Of a stretch of DNA of 64,000 bases, positions 8,454 through 17,923 are shown piece by piece. A model generated the notes under the pieces. It saw nothing but the letters and a program-made list of their open reading frames with translations, made no database searches and had not been told where the DNA came from. Each line of letters starts with the position of its first letter. Position 1 is the first letter of the stretch. Made by a program: the position numbers and the translations under genes. This DNA is from Enterococcus mundtii (lineage in GTDB: Bacteria > Bacillota > Bacilli > Lactobacillales > Enterococcaceae), in the NCBI RefSeq assembly GCF_003957375.1, contig NZ_CP025473.1, positions 1,761,501 to 1,825,500 on the forward strand, read 5' to 3'.

Positions 8454-10829
8454 TTATTCCTTCACCCGAGCTAACTCCGCCCATCTCCAGTTTTCCACTA
8501 CTGGCAGATCATGTCCTTCTTTACGAATATACTCTCGATGTTCTTTCAATTGTTGCGTCATTTCTTCAGCAAAAGCTGTCGCTTCTTCACCGTACACAGT
8601 TACCGCTGCATGTTGCGCTAAGTGGAAGCGATCCAATTCACTAAAGACGCGCATATCAAACGGCGTGGTGATATCGCCATTTTCTCGATAACCATGGACC
8701 ATCAATCGGTGATTGTGTCGTAAGAAGAAAATATCCCGGATCATGCCTTCATACCCATGGAAAGCAAACAGAATTGGTTTGTCTTTCGTAAAGAACGTGT
8801 CAAACACTTCATCACTTAGCCCTCTCTGATCAACAGATGGGTATCTTAACTTCAAGATATCTACCACGTTGATAAAGCGGATTTTTAATTGTGGAAATGC
8901 TTGATTCAATAGCGAGACTGCCGCAAGTGCTTCAAGATTTGGTTCTGTGCCTGCTGCTGCGATCACTAAATCTGGCTCTTCATTCGCAGAAACGGTACTA
9001 GCCCAATCGATGATTTTCAACCCCTCATTGGCTAATTCTTCTGCTTCTGTTGCAGAATAAAATTGCGGACGTGGATGTTTGCTGGAAATAATCAAGTTGA
9101 TGACTTGCTCTTCTTGTAGCGCGCGATCCATCACAGCCATCAAACTATTCGCATCTGCAGGCAGGTATTCGCGAATAAACTCTGCTTTCTTCTCTGCTAG
9201 ATGAGTCAACACCCCAGGGTCTTGGTGGGTATACCCATTGTGATCTTGTTGAAACACAGTCGATGTGGCAATCAAGTTCAATGAAGGATAGTTTTTCCGC
9301 CAAGGCTGATCACTAGCTTTACGCATCCACTTGAAGTGTTGCGTCAACATCGAGTCAACAACACGTAAAAAAGATTCGTAACTAGCAAAGAAGCCGTGCC
9401 GTCCTGTCAAAACATACCCTTCTAAAAATCCTTCTGCTTGATGTTCCGACAGTTGTCCATCAATGACCCTTCCTACAGAAGACTGCCACTCATCTGAAGC
9501 ATCTTTAGGTTCCAACCATTGTCGATCTGTCACTTCAAAGACTTTATTCAAGCGATTGGATTTTGTTTCATCCGGGCCAAAGATCCGAAAATTGGTTGGG
9601 TTCTTCGTGATTACATCTCTGGCTTGTTCTCCAAAGACCATCATATCTTGTGCAACGACAGCTCCTGGTGTTGCAGTATCCACTGCATAGTTTTTCCAAT
9701 CAGGCATGACTAACGGTTTGGGATCGATCCCGCCATTTGTGATTGGATTTGTCGACATCCGACGATTGCCTTTGGGTGCGAGCTCCTTGATTTTTTGGTT
9801 GATTCTTCCTTGTTCATCAAACAGCTCTTCCGGGCGATAAGACTGTAACCAATCAATCAAATGATCGACGTGTTCCATATGCTCTGAATCAACTGGAATT
9901 GGCACCTGATGGGCGCGGAACGTTCCTTCCACTTGTTCATTTTCCCACGTCTTTGGTCCAGTCCAGCCTTTTGGCGTCCGAAAAATAATGACGGGCCATC
10001 TTGGCATCGTGGCTGATTCCGCAGGTGCTTGTCTTGCTTCATTTTGGATTTCTTTGATTTCTTCGATCACTGTGTCTAGCGTTAAAGCCAGGATGTGATG
10101 AACAACCTCTGGGTCTGTTCCCTCAACAAAATAAGGTTTCCAGCCCATTCCTTCGAAATACTTTCGAAGATCTTCATCACTCTTGCGGGCAAGGATGGTT
10201 GGATTCGAAATTTTTCCGCCATTCAAATTCAAAATTGGTAACACCGCACCGTCATTGACTGGATTGATAAAGACATTTGAAAACCAACCGCCAGCTAATG
10301 GACCTGTTTCTGCTTCGCCATCGCCTACAACTGTCGCCGCGATCACATCCGGATGATCAAGGATCGCACCTGTCGCATGGGCAAGTGAATAGCCAAGTTC
10401 TCCACCTTCATGGATCGATCCTGGTGTTTCCGGCGCGGCATGGGATGCAATTCCGCCAGGATAAGAAAATACCCGACATAAATGTGCCAATCCTGCTTCA
10501 TCTTCTGTAAATTCAGGATAGATCTCACTGTAACTGCCATCAATATAAGAATTAGATACCATCACTTGTCCACCATGACCAGGGCCCTCTATGTAAAACA
10601 TATCCAAATCGTATTTATTGATGACACGATTTAAATGTGCATACACAAAATTTTGTCCAGCAATCGTTCCCCAATGTCCAATAGGATGTGTCTTTACATC
10701 GTCTTTAGTTAACGGACGGCGTAATAATGGATTATCTTTTAAATACATTTGAGCAACAGAAATATAATTTGCAGCCCGCCACCAAGCATCTAATTGTTCG
10801 AATTCTATTTGTTTGTCTATGTTTGTCAT
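8454..10829 (-). CDS. xfp: Xylulose-5-phosphate/fructose-6-phosphate phosphoketolase
   Basis: 791 residues, the usual family length. This ThDP- and Mg-dependent cytosolic enzyme splits xylulose-5-phosphate with phosphate into acetyl phosphate and glyceraldehyde-3-phosphate. Family signatures visible include WWRAANYIS near the N-terminus, [18 protein letters not shown], the ThDP-binding [43 protein letters not shown] and HPRPQFYSA. The frame extends 27 codons upstream, but AAAGGGG at 10838-10844 precedes the ATG at 10827-10829, and the upstream part is a terminator-like hairpin. It lies downstream of araBDA and would process the end product of arabinose catabolism. The hairpin in its leader suggests control by attenuation or read-through. 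Confidence 0.95.
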   Translation of the reverse strand: MTNIDKQIEFEQLDAWWRAANYISVAQMYLKDNPLLRRPLTKDDVKTHPIGHWGTIAGQNFVYAHLNRVINKYDLDMFYIEGPGHGGQVMVSNSYIDGSYSEIYPEFTEDEAGLAHLCRVFSYPGGIASHAAPETPGSIHEGGELGYSLAHATGAILDHPDVIAATVVGDGEAETGPLAGGWFSNVFINPVNDGAVLPILNLNGGKISNPTILARKSDEDLRKYFEGMGWKPYFVEGTDPEVVHHILALTLDTVIEEIKEIQNEARQAPAESATMPRWPVIIFRTPKGWTGPKTWENEQVEGTFRAHQVPIPVDSEHMEHVDHLIDWLQSYRPEELFDEQGRINQKIKELAPKGNRRMSTNPITNGGIDPKPLVMPDWKNYAVDTATPGAVVAQDMMVFGEQARDVITKNPTNFRIFGPDETKSNRLNKVFEVTDRQWLEPKDASDEWQSSVGRVIDGQLSEHQAEGFLEGYVLTGRHGFFASYESFLRVVDSMLTQHFKWMRKASDQPWRKNYPSLNLIATSTVFQQDHNGYTHQDPGVLTHLAEKKAEFIREYLPADANSLMAVMDRALQEEQVINLIISSKHPRPQFYSATEAEELANEGLKIIDWASTVSANEEPDLVIAAAGTEPNLEALAAVSLLNQAFPQLKIRFINVVDILKLRYPSVDQRGLSDEVFDTFFTKDKPILFAFHGYEGMIRDIFFLRHNHRLMVHGYRENGDITTPFDMRVFSELDRFHLAQHAAVTVYGEEATAFAEEMTQQLKEHREYIRKEGHDLPVVENWRWAELARVKE

Positions 10830-10862
10830 ATCGAACACCCCTTTAATCATTGCTAGTCCTAC

Positions 10863-10910
10863 AAAAGAACAAAAAATGAGTCTGGCCTTTACCAGAGTGT
10901 CCAGACTCAT
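10863..10910 (-). terminator. Terminator-like hairpin in the xfp leader (candidate attenuator)
   Basis: ATGAGTCTGG and CCAGACTCAT (10-bp perfect stem, 10876-10885/10901-10910) are followed on the minus strand by TTTTTTGTTCTTTT. It ends only about 34 bases before the xfp start codon, leaving no room for a promoter between hairpin and ribosome binding site. A possible upstream promoter reads TTGAGA, 17 bases, TAAATA within 10980-11010. It is either the araA terminator with read-through, or a regulated attenuator. Confidence 0.65.
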
Positions 10911-11092
10911 CTTCGTCGCTTCTTTCGACTGCTCGTATGTGCTATCCCTTAATCAGCTGATAACATTACGGTATTTATTTAACTTTAACTTGAATCTCAA
11001 AGAAATGACATCATAACGCTCTACTTCGTTGAAAAAGAATGTTAGACGTAAGTTTTTCTAAAGTCCCAAAGTCTTTCAATGGATCATTTAAG

Positions 11093-12517
11093 TTATTTGA
11101 TGACAATATCTTCTAAATCAACCAAGCGTGCCCACGTTTGGATCTGCTCAGTCGTAAGGTGCAATGACACAACGGTATGGTGTCCGCCACCCGTGCGGAT
11201 CCAAGCACCTACCCCCTCATGGAAATTCGGTTTGACTTTCCAAAGTACGCGTGCCACTGGTAAATGTGGGGCTTCTTCCGTTGGTTCGAAGGCTTCCACT
11301 TCATTGATCAACAATTTGTAATGCGTGCCAAAATCTGCCATGGAAACCACGACACCATCGCCTGCTTTCCCGTCAAACACCAAACGAGCCGGATCTTCTC
11401 GATCACCCATCGATAATGGCGAAACAACGATTTTTGGTCGATTGACTGCCAATGTCGGATCTACTTCCATCATGTGAGATTGTAAAATTGCTTCTTTTCC
11501 TGGTGTCAGTTCATAGGTGTAATCTTCCATGAAACCTGTGTCTTTATTTTGTGCCATGATTTTTAAAATCCGATCCAAAGCAGCTGTTTTCCAATCCCCC
11601 TCACCGGCAAATCCGTAGCCTTCTGCCATTAATCGTTGGACTGCCAAGCCAGGTAATTGTTGCATACCGTAAAGATCTTCAAAGTTTGTTGTGAAAGCAT
11701 TATAATTGCCCGCTTCCAAGAACCGTCTGATTCCGATTTCTTGTTTTGCTTGTACTTTGACATGTGCCTCCCAAGTGTCATGATCATAATCTGCATAATC
11801 AAAATCATAAAGTTGTGTATATTCTTCAAATAATGACGCTACTTCTTCATCAGTGACTTCATCGATCACTTTGACTAAATCGCCAATCCCATAATAGTCG
11901 ACCACCCAGCCGAACTGGATCTGTGCTTCTACTTTGTCTCCTTCGGTCACAGCCACATTACGCATATTGTCTCCAAAACGAGCGACCTTGATCGAGAAGC
12001 TTTCATTATAAGCTACAGCCACATGCATCCAGTCTGAAATTCGGCGTTGTACATCTTCTGATTGCCAATGACCAACAACGATTTCATTTTTCTTATTGAG
12101 ACGTGCATTAATAAAACCATATTCCCGATCCCCGTGGGCTGCTTGGTTCAAGTTCATAAAGTCCATATCGATCGTTTCCCATGGGATACTCTCGTTAAAT
12201 TGAGTAGCTAAATGTAATAAGGGCTTTTGCAGCAATTGCGTGCCACGAATCCACATTTTTGCTGGTGAGAAAGTATGCATCCAAGTGATAACACCTGCTA
12301 CTTGCTCCTGGTAATTCGCTTCCTTCATGATCGAGGTGATCGTATCAGCAGTTACTGCTAGTTCTTTTAGTACAATCGGATAAGGCAACGTTTGGTGATC
12401 ATTTAGTGCCGTAACGATCGTCTCTGCATTCTTTTTGACCTGCGCTAACGCTTCTTCTCCATATAGATGTTGTGAACCTACGACAAACCAAAATTCTTTT
12501 TTACTGATTGCTAACAT
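11093..12517 (-). CDS. araA: L-arabinose isomerase
   Basis: 474 residues. It converts L-arabinose to L-ribulose in the cytosol and needs Mn2+. The family pattern is seen along the whole length: FWFVVGSQHLYG at the N-terminus, GVITWMHTFSPAKMWI, INARLNKKNEIVVGHW, RFGDNMRNVAVTEGDKVEAQ, GYGFAGEGDWKTAAL (around the first metal-ligand glutamate) and GGGHHTVVS near the C-terminus. GGAGTTACAATC precedes the ATG. It is the third gene of araB-araD-araA, 20 bases after araD, so it should share the AraR-controlled promoter upstream of araB. Confidence 0.97.
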   Translation of the reverse strand: MLAISKKEFWFVVGSQHLYGEEALAQVKKNAETIVTALNDHQTLPYPIVLKELAVTADTITSIMKEANYQEQVAGVITWMHTFSPAKMWIRGTQLLQKPLLHLATQFNESIPWETIDMDFMNLNQAAHGDREYGFINARLNKKNEIVVGHWQSEDVQRRISDWMHVAVAYNESFSIKVARFGDNMRNVAVTEGDKVEAQIQFGWVVDYYGIGDLVKVIDEVTDEEVASLFEEYTQLYDFDYADYDHDTWEAHVKVQAKQEIGIRRFLEAGNYNAFTTNFEDLYGMQQLPGLAVQRLMAEGYGFAGEGDWKTAALDRILKIMAQNKDTGFMEDYTYELTPGKEAILQSHMMEVDPTLAVNRPKIVVSPLSMGDREDPARLVFDGKAGDGVVVSMADFGTHYKLLINEVEAFEPTEEAPHLPVARVLWKVKPNFHEGVGAWIRTGGGHHTVVSLHLTTEQIQTWARLVDLEDIVIK

Positions 12518-12537
12518 GATTGTAACTCCTCTATTTT

Positions 12538-13236
12538 TTATTTTTTTTGGCCATAATACGCATCTTTGCCATGCTTGCGTAAATAATGTTTATCTAATAT
12601 TCGTTGGGGCAATGGTTCGGAAAAACTATTCAATTGGCGAGTAAATAAGTTCATTTTCGCCACTTCATCCAGTACAACGGCATTCATCACCGCTTGGGAA
12701 GCATCTTTCCCCCAAGTAAATGGTCCATGGCCATGTAACAACACTCCTGGAATTGCCATGATATCAATATTTCTATTTTGGAATGTCTCAATGATCACAT
12801 TGCCGGTTTCGTGTTCATAACCAGCATCGATTTCTTCTTGTGATAAAAATCTTGCACAAGGAACGCTCCCATAAAAAGTATCTGCATGAGTCGTACCCAT
12901 GGCAGGTAGATCGATACCCGCTTGTGCCCAGATCGTTGCCCATGTCGAATGCGTATGACAAATCCCACCAATTTCCGGGAAATGTTTGTAAAGAACCGCA
13001 TGTGTCGGTGTATCGGAAGATGGATTTAGTTCACCTTCGATGACTTGATTATTCAAATCAACAACGACCATATCTTCTGCTTTCATTTTCTCGTAGCTTA
13101 CGCCGCTAGGCTTGATGACAAAATAACCCGTTTCCCGATCAAATGCACTGACATTCCCCCATGTGTATTTGATCAGTCCCTGTTTTGGTAAAGCTAAATT
13201 TGCTTGATAAACAGATTCTTTCAGACTTTCTAACAT
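12538..13236 (-). CDS. araD: L-ribulose-5-phosphate 4-epimerase
   Basis: 232 residues. A class II aldolase-fold zinc enzyme that converts L-ribulose-5-phosphate to D-xylulose-5-phosphate. The zinc-binding HTH motif is seen in [16 protein letters not shown], and the third histidine in [12 protein letters not shown]. The N-terminal [18 protein letters not shown] and the DLNNQVIEG region are typical. A GAAGGAGTG site precedes the ATG, and the start overlaps the araB stop by 7 bases, so translation is probably coupled. Its product feeds the phosphoketolase encoded downstream. Confidence 0.97.
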   Translation of the reverse strand: MLESLKESVYQANLALPKQGLIKYTWGNVSAFDRETGYFVIKPSGVSYEKMKAEDMVVVDLNNQVIEGELNPSSDTPTHAVLYKHFPEIGGICHTHSTWATIWAQAGIDLPAMGTTHADTFYGSVPCARFLSQEEIDAGYEHETGNVIIETFQNRNIDIMAIPGVLLHGHGPFTWGKDASQAVMNAVVLDEVAKMNLFTRQLNSFSEPLPQRILDKHYLRKHGKDAYYGQKK

Positions 13237-14834
13237 TCTCTCACTCCTTCTTCCATTGATACGATCGCGGATACTTCGATAGGCAACCCTTTTTCATACA
13301 GCTTAATAAATTTTTCGTAACCTTTTAAATCTGCCTCTTTGGGATCGATTGTCAGACCCTCACTAGTTGAAAATACCTCTTTTGCTAAAAATTCTTCCAA
13401 AGTCATACCCTCTGCCGCTCGGAGATAAGCAGCTAATAAGGCAATCCCCCAAGCGCCTCCTTCTCCGGCTGTTTCCATGACTGTAACAGGTGCTTCCATC
13501 GCTGAAGCTAGAATCGTTTGAGCAACTTTCGGCGTTTTAAAGATCCCACCATGTGCGACTAAACGATCGATCGTGACTTGTTCGGATTTAAGTATCTCCA
13601 TCCCTAGACGCATCGCCCCAAAAGCACTTGAAAGGTGCATCCGCATAAAATTCGCTAAATCAAACTTACTATCCGGCTGTCGCACGAATAATGGTCTGCC
13701 TTGTTCCATTTTTGTGATATTTTCTCCAGAGTGGTACCCGTAGCTGAGTAATCCTCCACAGTCGCCATCTCCTTGTAGCGCTTTCAAAAATAAGGTTTCA
13801 TAAATCTGCTGTGTATCGATCGTCACACCAAGACTCTCACTGAACTCTTTGAAAATCTTGACCCATGCGTTGATTTCTGATGAGCAATTGTTTGTATGCA
13901 CCATTGCCACAGGGCTTCCGTCAGGTGTTGTTACTTGGTCAATTTCTGGATGGATATTTACTAACTCTTTGTCCAATACGATCATTGCAAAAGCCGATGT
14001 CCCAGCTGAAACATTCCCTGTGCGTATCCCCACACTGTTCGTTGCGACCATACCGGTGCCGGCATCCCCTTCTGGTGGGCAAACAGGAATCCCTGCGGTT
14101 AAATTTCCCGACAGATCTAAGAGCCTTGCTCCTCTTTCAGTCAACGTCCCTGCAACCTCACCAGCCAAACGAATTTCTGGAAGGAGCGTTTCTAAAGGTT
14201 GCATAAAACCTTCTGTTTGTGCCAATTGATCAAAAATAGCAATCTTTTGTACATCATATCCCTTCGTTTGACAATCAATCGGAAACATTCCAGAGGCATC
14301 TCCAACTCCTAATACTTTTTGTCCGGTCAACTGCCAATGGATGTAGCCGGCTAAAGTTGTAAAGTAACTAAGATTTTGTAGATGTGTTTCTTTATTTAAA
14401 ATTGCTTGATATAGATGGGCAATGCTCCAACGCTGTGGGATCGTATAATGAAAGGCATTGCTCAGTTTTTCCTCTGCCTCTGCGGTAATGGCATTGCGCC
14501 ACGTGCGAAAAGGAACAAGCAATTCATCGTGCTGATCGAATGCCAAATAACCATGCATCATTGCGCTAAAGCCGATAGCTCCTATCGTAGTCAGTGTCGT
14601 GTCATACTTTTCAGAAACCACATCGATTAATTGCTGATAACTCGATTGTAACCCCTTCCAAACCTCATCAAGTGAATAGGTCCAAATACCGTTTTCTAAC
14701 TGGTTTTCCCAATCGTAACTTCCAGCTGCAATTGGCTCATAGTGTTGATCGATCAGCACTGCTTTGATTCTCGTCGATCCTAGCTCAATGCCTAGTGCTG
14801 TTTGCCCTGTGCGAATCGCTTCTATTTGTTTCAA
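13230..14834 (-). CDS. araB: Ribulokinase
   Basis: 534 residues from the TTG at 14834. A FGGY-family sugar kinase that phosphorylates L-ribulose. Seen: [15 protein letters not shown] (phosphate-1 loop), [51 protein letters not shown] (adenosine/phosphate-2 region) and AHGGIFKTP near the C-terminus. The TTG has no ribosome binding site at proper spacing. GGGGG at 14864-14868 is 8 bases before an in-frame ATC at 14853-14855, seven codons upstream, so translation could start there with a rare codon. It is the first gene of araBDA, directly behind a consensus-like promoter overlapped by AraR-type operators. Confidence 0.95.
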   Translation of the reverse strand: MKQIEAIRTGQTALGIELGSTRIKAVLIDQHYEPIAAGSYDWENQLENGIWTYSLDEVWKGLQSSYQQLIDVVSEKYDTTLTTIGAIGFSAMMHGYLAFDQHDELLVPFRTWRNAITAEAEEKLSNAFHYTIPQRWSIAHLYQAILNKETHLQNLSYFTTLAGYIHWQLTGQKVLGVGDASGMFPIDCQTKGYDVQKIAIFDQLAQTEGFMQPLETLLPEIRLAGEVAGTLTERGARLLDLSGNLTAGIPVCPPEGDAGTGMVATNSVGIRTGNVSAGTSAFAMIVLDKELVNIHPEIDQVTTPDGSPVAMVHTNNCSSEINAWVKIFKEFSESLGVTIDTQQIYETLFLKALQGDGDCGGLLSYGYHSGENITKMEQGRPLFVRQPDSKFDLANFMRMHLSSAFGAMRLGMEILKSEQVTIDRLVAHGGIFKTPKVAQTILASAMEAPVTVMETAGEGGAWGIALLAAYLRAAEGMTLEEFLAKEVFSTSEGLTIDPKEADLKGYEKFIKLYEKGLPIEVSAIVSMEEGVREC

Positions 14835-14892
14835 CCTAGTTTCTTTCGCTTCGATGTCAAACGCCCCCTTTGTTTCTCTTTATGATAGTTAT

Positions 14893-14948
14893 AGTATAAA
14901 ACTTTTTGTACGTACATGTCAACGGAAATATAGTTATCTGTTCGTACA
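14893..14948 (-). promoter_or_regulatory. araB promoter with two AraR-type operators
   Basis: On the minus strand TTGACA (14917-14922) and TATACT (14893-14898) are 18 bases apart. A TGTACGTACA palindrome at 14907-14916 sits inside the spacer. A second site, TGTACGAACA, at 14939-14948 lies just upstream of the -35. Centres are 32 bp apart, about three helix turns, which suits cooperative binding. The sequence matches the Firmicutes AraR operator core TGTnCGnACA. Confidence 0.82.
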
Positions 14949-14992
14949 TAAATCTTTTTTTATTTTTCCTGCTAAATTCACATTTGCCATAT

Positions 14993-15032
14993 AAAAAAGG
15001 CAAAGAGAGCAAATTCCTCCTCTTTACCTTTT
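14993..15032 (-). terminator. Terminator of araR
   Basis: On the minus strand GGTAAAGAG pairs with CTCTTTGCC and is followed by TTTTTT. It lies between the araR stop and the araB promoter. Confidence 0.7.
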
Positions 15033-15118
15033 TAAGAGCAAATACTCTTGCTAGACATTGACTAATGTTCATCAAATAAATTTTTATCGTATCTGGTACA
15101 CTTATAGTTTCCCCTTAG

Positions 15119-16207
15119 CTACTCGCCATTCTTTGCTGCACCAACTGAAGCTCTGATCACCAACCTAGGTTCATAGACGATATTTTCTCCTTGATTGCCT
15201 GTTTGGATCGTGTGAATGATCCATTCTGCCGCATCTTTCCCCATCCGCTCTTTTGGATGAGTTAAAGTGGTCAGTTTCACTGCACCCATCTGACTCAACG
15301 AGGAATCATCATTTCCGATGATCGACAATTGCTGCGGTACTTGATAACCCTTCGCGATCACTTCATCAAGCAACTGGCTAGCAACTTGATCGTTGTAACA
15401 GATGATGCCGGTACTTGCCGTTTCCTTTAGCTGTAAGAGGACTTTTTCACCTAGTTTCCCACGTGAATCAGTCGTGTAGGTGAGGATATCTTCCGGCGAA
15501 AATTGGATACCGTAGGCTTCGCACGCTTGAATAAAGCCTTTCATCCGATATTTTCCTTGTAAATCATCGATTTTCGTGATGAACAGTAATCGCTGATGAC
15601 CTTGCTGGATCAAATACTCCGTCCCCTTAAAGCCAACTTTTACATCGTCGACACAAATCGAGGCGACCGCTAATTCTTCATAGACAGCATTGATCATGAC
15701 CATCGGAATCCCTTGTTCTCTCAATCGGACATAGAGCGCAAGGTTCGGATTATATTCATTGCTTTTTGTTGGCTCTACGATTAAGCCATCTACACCAAAC
15801 TGCAACATTTTTTCCAAGCAGTTTTTTTCTTGTTGATGATCATTATTCGTACTCGCTAATAAGAGTGAATATCCTTGTTCACTCAACGTTTTTTCAATTC
15901 CTCGGATGATCGAAGGGAATATATAATCCGATAAATACGTCGTGATCACGCCAATCGTCTTTTGGTTTTTTCTACTTTCTGATGTTTTCTTATACGCGTC
16001 ATCGACATATGTTCCAGAGCCTTTCTCTTTACGCAGATACCCTTCATTGACTAACAATCCAATCGCTTGTCTTACCGTATGACGGCTGACTTGATAGTCT
16101 TTTTGTAATTGGAGTTCAGGCGGTATCGGTTCATTTGGTTTGAAAATTTGGTCAATGATCTTATCCTTTATCTCATCTGCGATCATTTGATATTTTGTTT
16201 TATCCAT
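15119..16207 (-). CDS. araR: Arabinose repressor AraR (GntR-type DNA-binding domain, LacI-type sensor)
   Basis: 362 residues from the ATG at 16205-16207; the frame runs 20 codons further but through a probable operator. Residues 1-70 form a GntR winged helix (KYQMIADEIKDKI, SRHTVRQAIGLL, KGSGTYV). The rest is a LacI/PBP1-type sugar-binding domain (IGVITTYLSDYIFPSII, FGVDGLIVEPT, ICYNDQVASQLLDE, GNDDSSLSQMGAVKLTTLTHP). This chimera is the AraR architecture: it represses arabinose genes and releases DNA on binding arabinose. Operators are visible upstream of araB and of araR itself. AAAGGA is 14 bases from the chosen ATG, which is longer than ideal, so the start is somewhat uncertain. Confidence 0.93.
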   Translation of the reverse strand: MDKTKYQMIADEIKDKIIDQIFKPNEPIPPELQLQKDYQVSRHTVRQAIGLLVNEGYLRKEKGSGTYVDDAYKKTSESRKNQKTIGVITTYLSDYIFPSIIRGIEKTLSEQGYSLLLASTNNDHQQEKNCLEKMLQFGVDGLIVEPTKSNEYNPNLALYVRLREQGIPMVMINAVYEELAVASICVDDVKVGFKGTEYLIQQGHQRLLFITKIDDLQGKYRMKGFIQACEAYGIQFSPEDILTYTTDSRGKLGEKVLLQLKETASTGIICYNDQVASQLLDEVIAKGYQVPQQLSIIGNDDSSLSQMGAVKLTTLTHPKERMGKDAAEWIIHTIQTGNQGENIVYEPRLVIRASVGAAKNGE

Positions 16208-16241
16208 AATTACTTTGCCAATCCTTTCACTCCGACGTAAG

Positions 16242-16253
16242 TTGTCCGAACAA
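16242..16253 (-). promoter_or_regulatory. Candidate AraR operator upstream of araR
   Basis: TTGTCCGAACAA matches the TTGTnCGnACAA form seen upstream of araB. It suggests autoregulation and lies just upstream of the chosen araR start. Further upstream at 16329-16343, TTGTTAGCGCTTTG is a weak (two-mismatch) cre-like sequence. Confidence 0.6.
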
Positions 16254-16384
16254 TTATATGATATCATTGTAGCACAACTTGTTTTGGAAAGGCTTATTAA
16301 CAGGAAAAAATATCTGTGAGTTTCTTTTTGTTAGCGCTTTGTAAGGAATAACTGCTCTGTTTTCAGCTTTTAGTTCAAGTGATT

Positions 16385-16708
16385 TCAAAAAAATTGTAAG
16401 ATATCTGCTAAGACAGATTCTCCATCAAATGTTTCGTAATCTTCTTTCCGAATCATTTTGTAAGGAACAGCTTTCACCGTCAGAAAATCTTTTAATCGTT
16501 CCAATTCATATTCTGATTGTGGACCGATCATCAGTCCGTCAATCTGCTGGTTTTGGATTGCCTGCTCTGCCACGATTGCTGGTGCAGAGTATACATGTAG
16601 CGGTACACCTTTTTCATTTGCTGCATTTTGGATATTTTTTACTAGCAGACCTGAAGTGATCCCAGCGGTACAAATCAATAATATCCGTTTTTCCTCTGTC
16701 ATTTCCAT
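16385..16708 (-). CDS. Stand-alone PTS EIIB domain, lactose/cellobiose type
   Basis: 107 residues, one complete EIIB domain. The phosphocysteine loop appears as LLICTAGITSGLLV near residues 10-23, matching the CSAGMSTSLLV pattern of cellobiose-type EIIB proteins. The rest (GLMIGPQSEYELERL, VPYKMI) also fits the fold. No EIIA or EIIC of this family is encoded nearby. It is the last gene of an ABC sugar-importer operon, 12 bases after the permease. Catalytic transport is therefore unlikely; a regulatory role or cooperation with distant PTS components is inferred. Start: GGTGG seven bases before the ATG. Confidence 0.82.
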   Translation of the reverse strand: MEMTEEKRILLICTAGITSGLLVKNIQNAANEKGVPLHVYSAPAIVAEQAIQNQQIDGLMIGPQSEYELERLKDFLTVKAVPYKMIRKEDYETFDGESVLADILQFF

Positions 16709-16720
16709 CTGTTCGCCACC

Positions 16721-17923
16721 TTAAGAAATTTTGCGTTTTTTATTGTAAATATCCAATACGACAGCTAGCAATAAAATCAAGCCTTTGATTGCTTGTTGCC
16801 AGTCTACTCCGACCCCCATGATCGACATCCCATTGTTCAGCACGCCCATGACTAACCCACCAACGATTGCTCCAGTGATCGTTCCAATTCCTCCAGAAGT
16901 CGAAGCTCCTCCAAAGTACACAGATGCCATCGCATCTAATTCAAGCGAAGTCCCTGCCTGAGGAGTAGCAGCGTTTAAACGTGCAGCTAAGATCAGTCCT
17001 GCTAAAGCAGCCATGACGCCCATATTCACAAATACCCAAAAAGTTATTTTCTTCGTCTTGATCCCAGATAATTGAGCAGCTTTCAAATTACCACCTGTGG
17101 CATAAATTTGTCGTCCCGCAACTGTCCGATTGGTCAAAAATCCATATATCCCAACAATTACACCTAAAATAATCAATATTACTGGAAATCCTTGGTATGA
17201 AGCAAAGATATAACTTAATCCTAAGACAAGAACAATCGTCAATGCCGCTTTGATCAAGAATGCGTTCAATGATGGTACTTCAAATAAATTTTCTTTTCTT
17301 CGCGCTCTCGCACGCCATTGAGCAAATACTAAACTAACAGCTAACACGACACCTAAAATCAACGTCAATAAGTGCATTCCAGGAACACCAAAGATATCTG
17401 GTAAATACCCCGTCGAGATTTTTTGGAAACCTCCAGGGAAAGGAGCTAAAGATTGCCCTCCTAATACAACCTGTGTCAAGCCACGAAACATCAATAGACC
17501 GGCAAGTGTCACGATAAACGCAGGAATCCCTACATAAGCGACCCAAAAGCCTTGCCATGCGCCGATCACCCCACCGACTAATAAACATAAAGGGACTGCG
17601 AGCCATGGGCTGATGTTGTTATTGACCATTAACATACCCGCCATCGCTCCTACAAATGCCATGACTGAACCTACCGATAGATCCACGTAGCCTAAAAGCA
17701 CGACCAACAACATTCCCGCAGCCAAAATCAAAATATGGCTGTTTTGCAGCACGATATTCGTTATATTCAGCGGTCTTAAAAAGATCCCGCCGGTCATTAG
17801 TTGAAAAGCGATCAACAAAGCGACCAAAATAATGACCATACTATATTTACTAAAGATATCTAAGATCTTTTCTTTCACATTCCAAGCTTTTTTTTCCTGA
17901 CTTTTTTTTGTGACATTTTCCAT
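16721..17923 (-). CDS. araH: Sugar ABC transporter permease (AraH/GguB/XylH family)
   Basis: 400 residues with about 10 membrane segments after a 30-residue basic, cytosolic N-terminus. It belongs to the branched-chain/ribose-type permease family (RbsC/XylH/GguB). Typical stretches are GILLAAGMLLVVLLGYVDLSVG-like (here LILAAGMLLVVLLGYVDLSV), GVIGAWQGFWVAYVGIPAFI, GGNLKAAQLSGIKTKK and GGASTSGGIGTITGA. A soluble insertion around residues 205-235 fits the longer GguB/XylH type. The start overlaps the ATPase stop by one base. The substrate is taken as arabinose from context, but xylose or galactose cannot be excluded. Confidence 0.88.
   Translation of the reverse strand: MENVTKKSQEKKAWNVKEKILDIFSKYSMVIILVALLIAFQLMTGGIFLRPLNITNIVLQNSHILILAAGMLLVVLLGYVDLSVGSVMAFVGAMAGMLMVNNNISPWLAVPLCLLVGGVIGAWQGFWVAYVGIPAFIVTLAGLLMFRGLTQVVLGGQSLAPFPGGFQKISTGYLPDIFGVPGMHLLTLILGVVLAVSLVFAQWRARARRKENLFEVPSLNAFLIKAALTIVLVLGLSYIFASYQGFPVILIILGVIVGIYGFLTNRTVAGRQIYATGGNLKAAQLSGIKTKKITFWVFVNMGVMAALAGLILAARLNAATPQAGTSLELDAMASVYFGGASTSGGIGTITGAIVGGLVMGVLNNGMSIMGVGVDWQQAIKGLILLLAVVLDIYNKKRKIS

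Noticed and set aside
10876-10910. A leader peptide encoded by the xfp upstream frame extension
   Set aside because: It has no ribosome binding site, and its codons are the terminator stem. The xfp ATG at 10829 has a proper site.
13849-14229. 126-codon open frame antisense to araB
   Set aside because: A shadow of the strongly conserved ribulokinase coding sequence.
16329-16343. Possible cre upstream of araR
   Set aside because: Two mismatches on either strand and a half-palindromic character. Too weak to call, only mentioned with the AraR operator.
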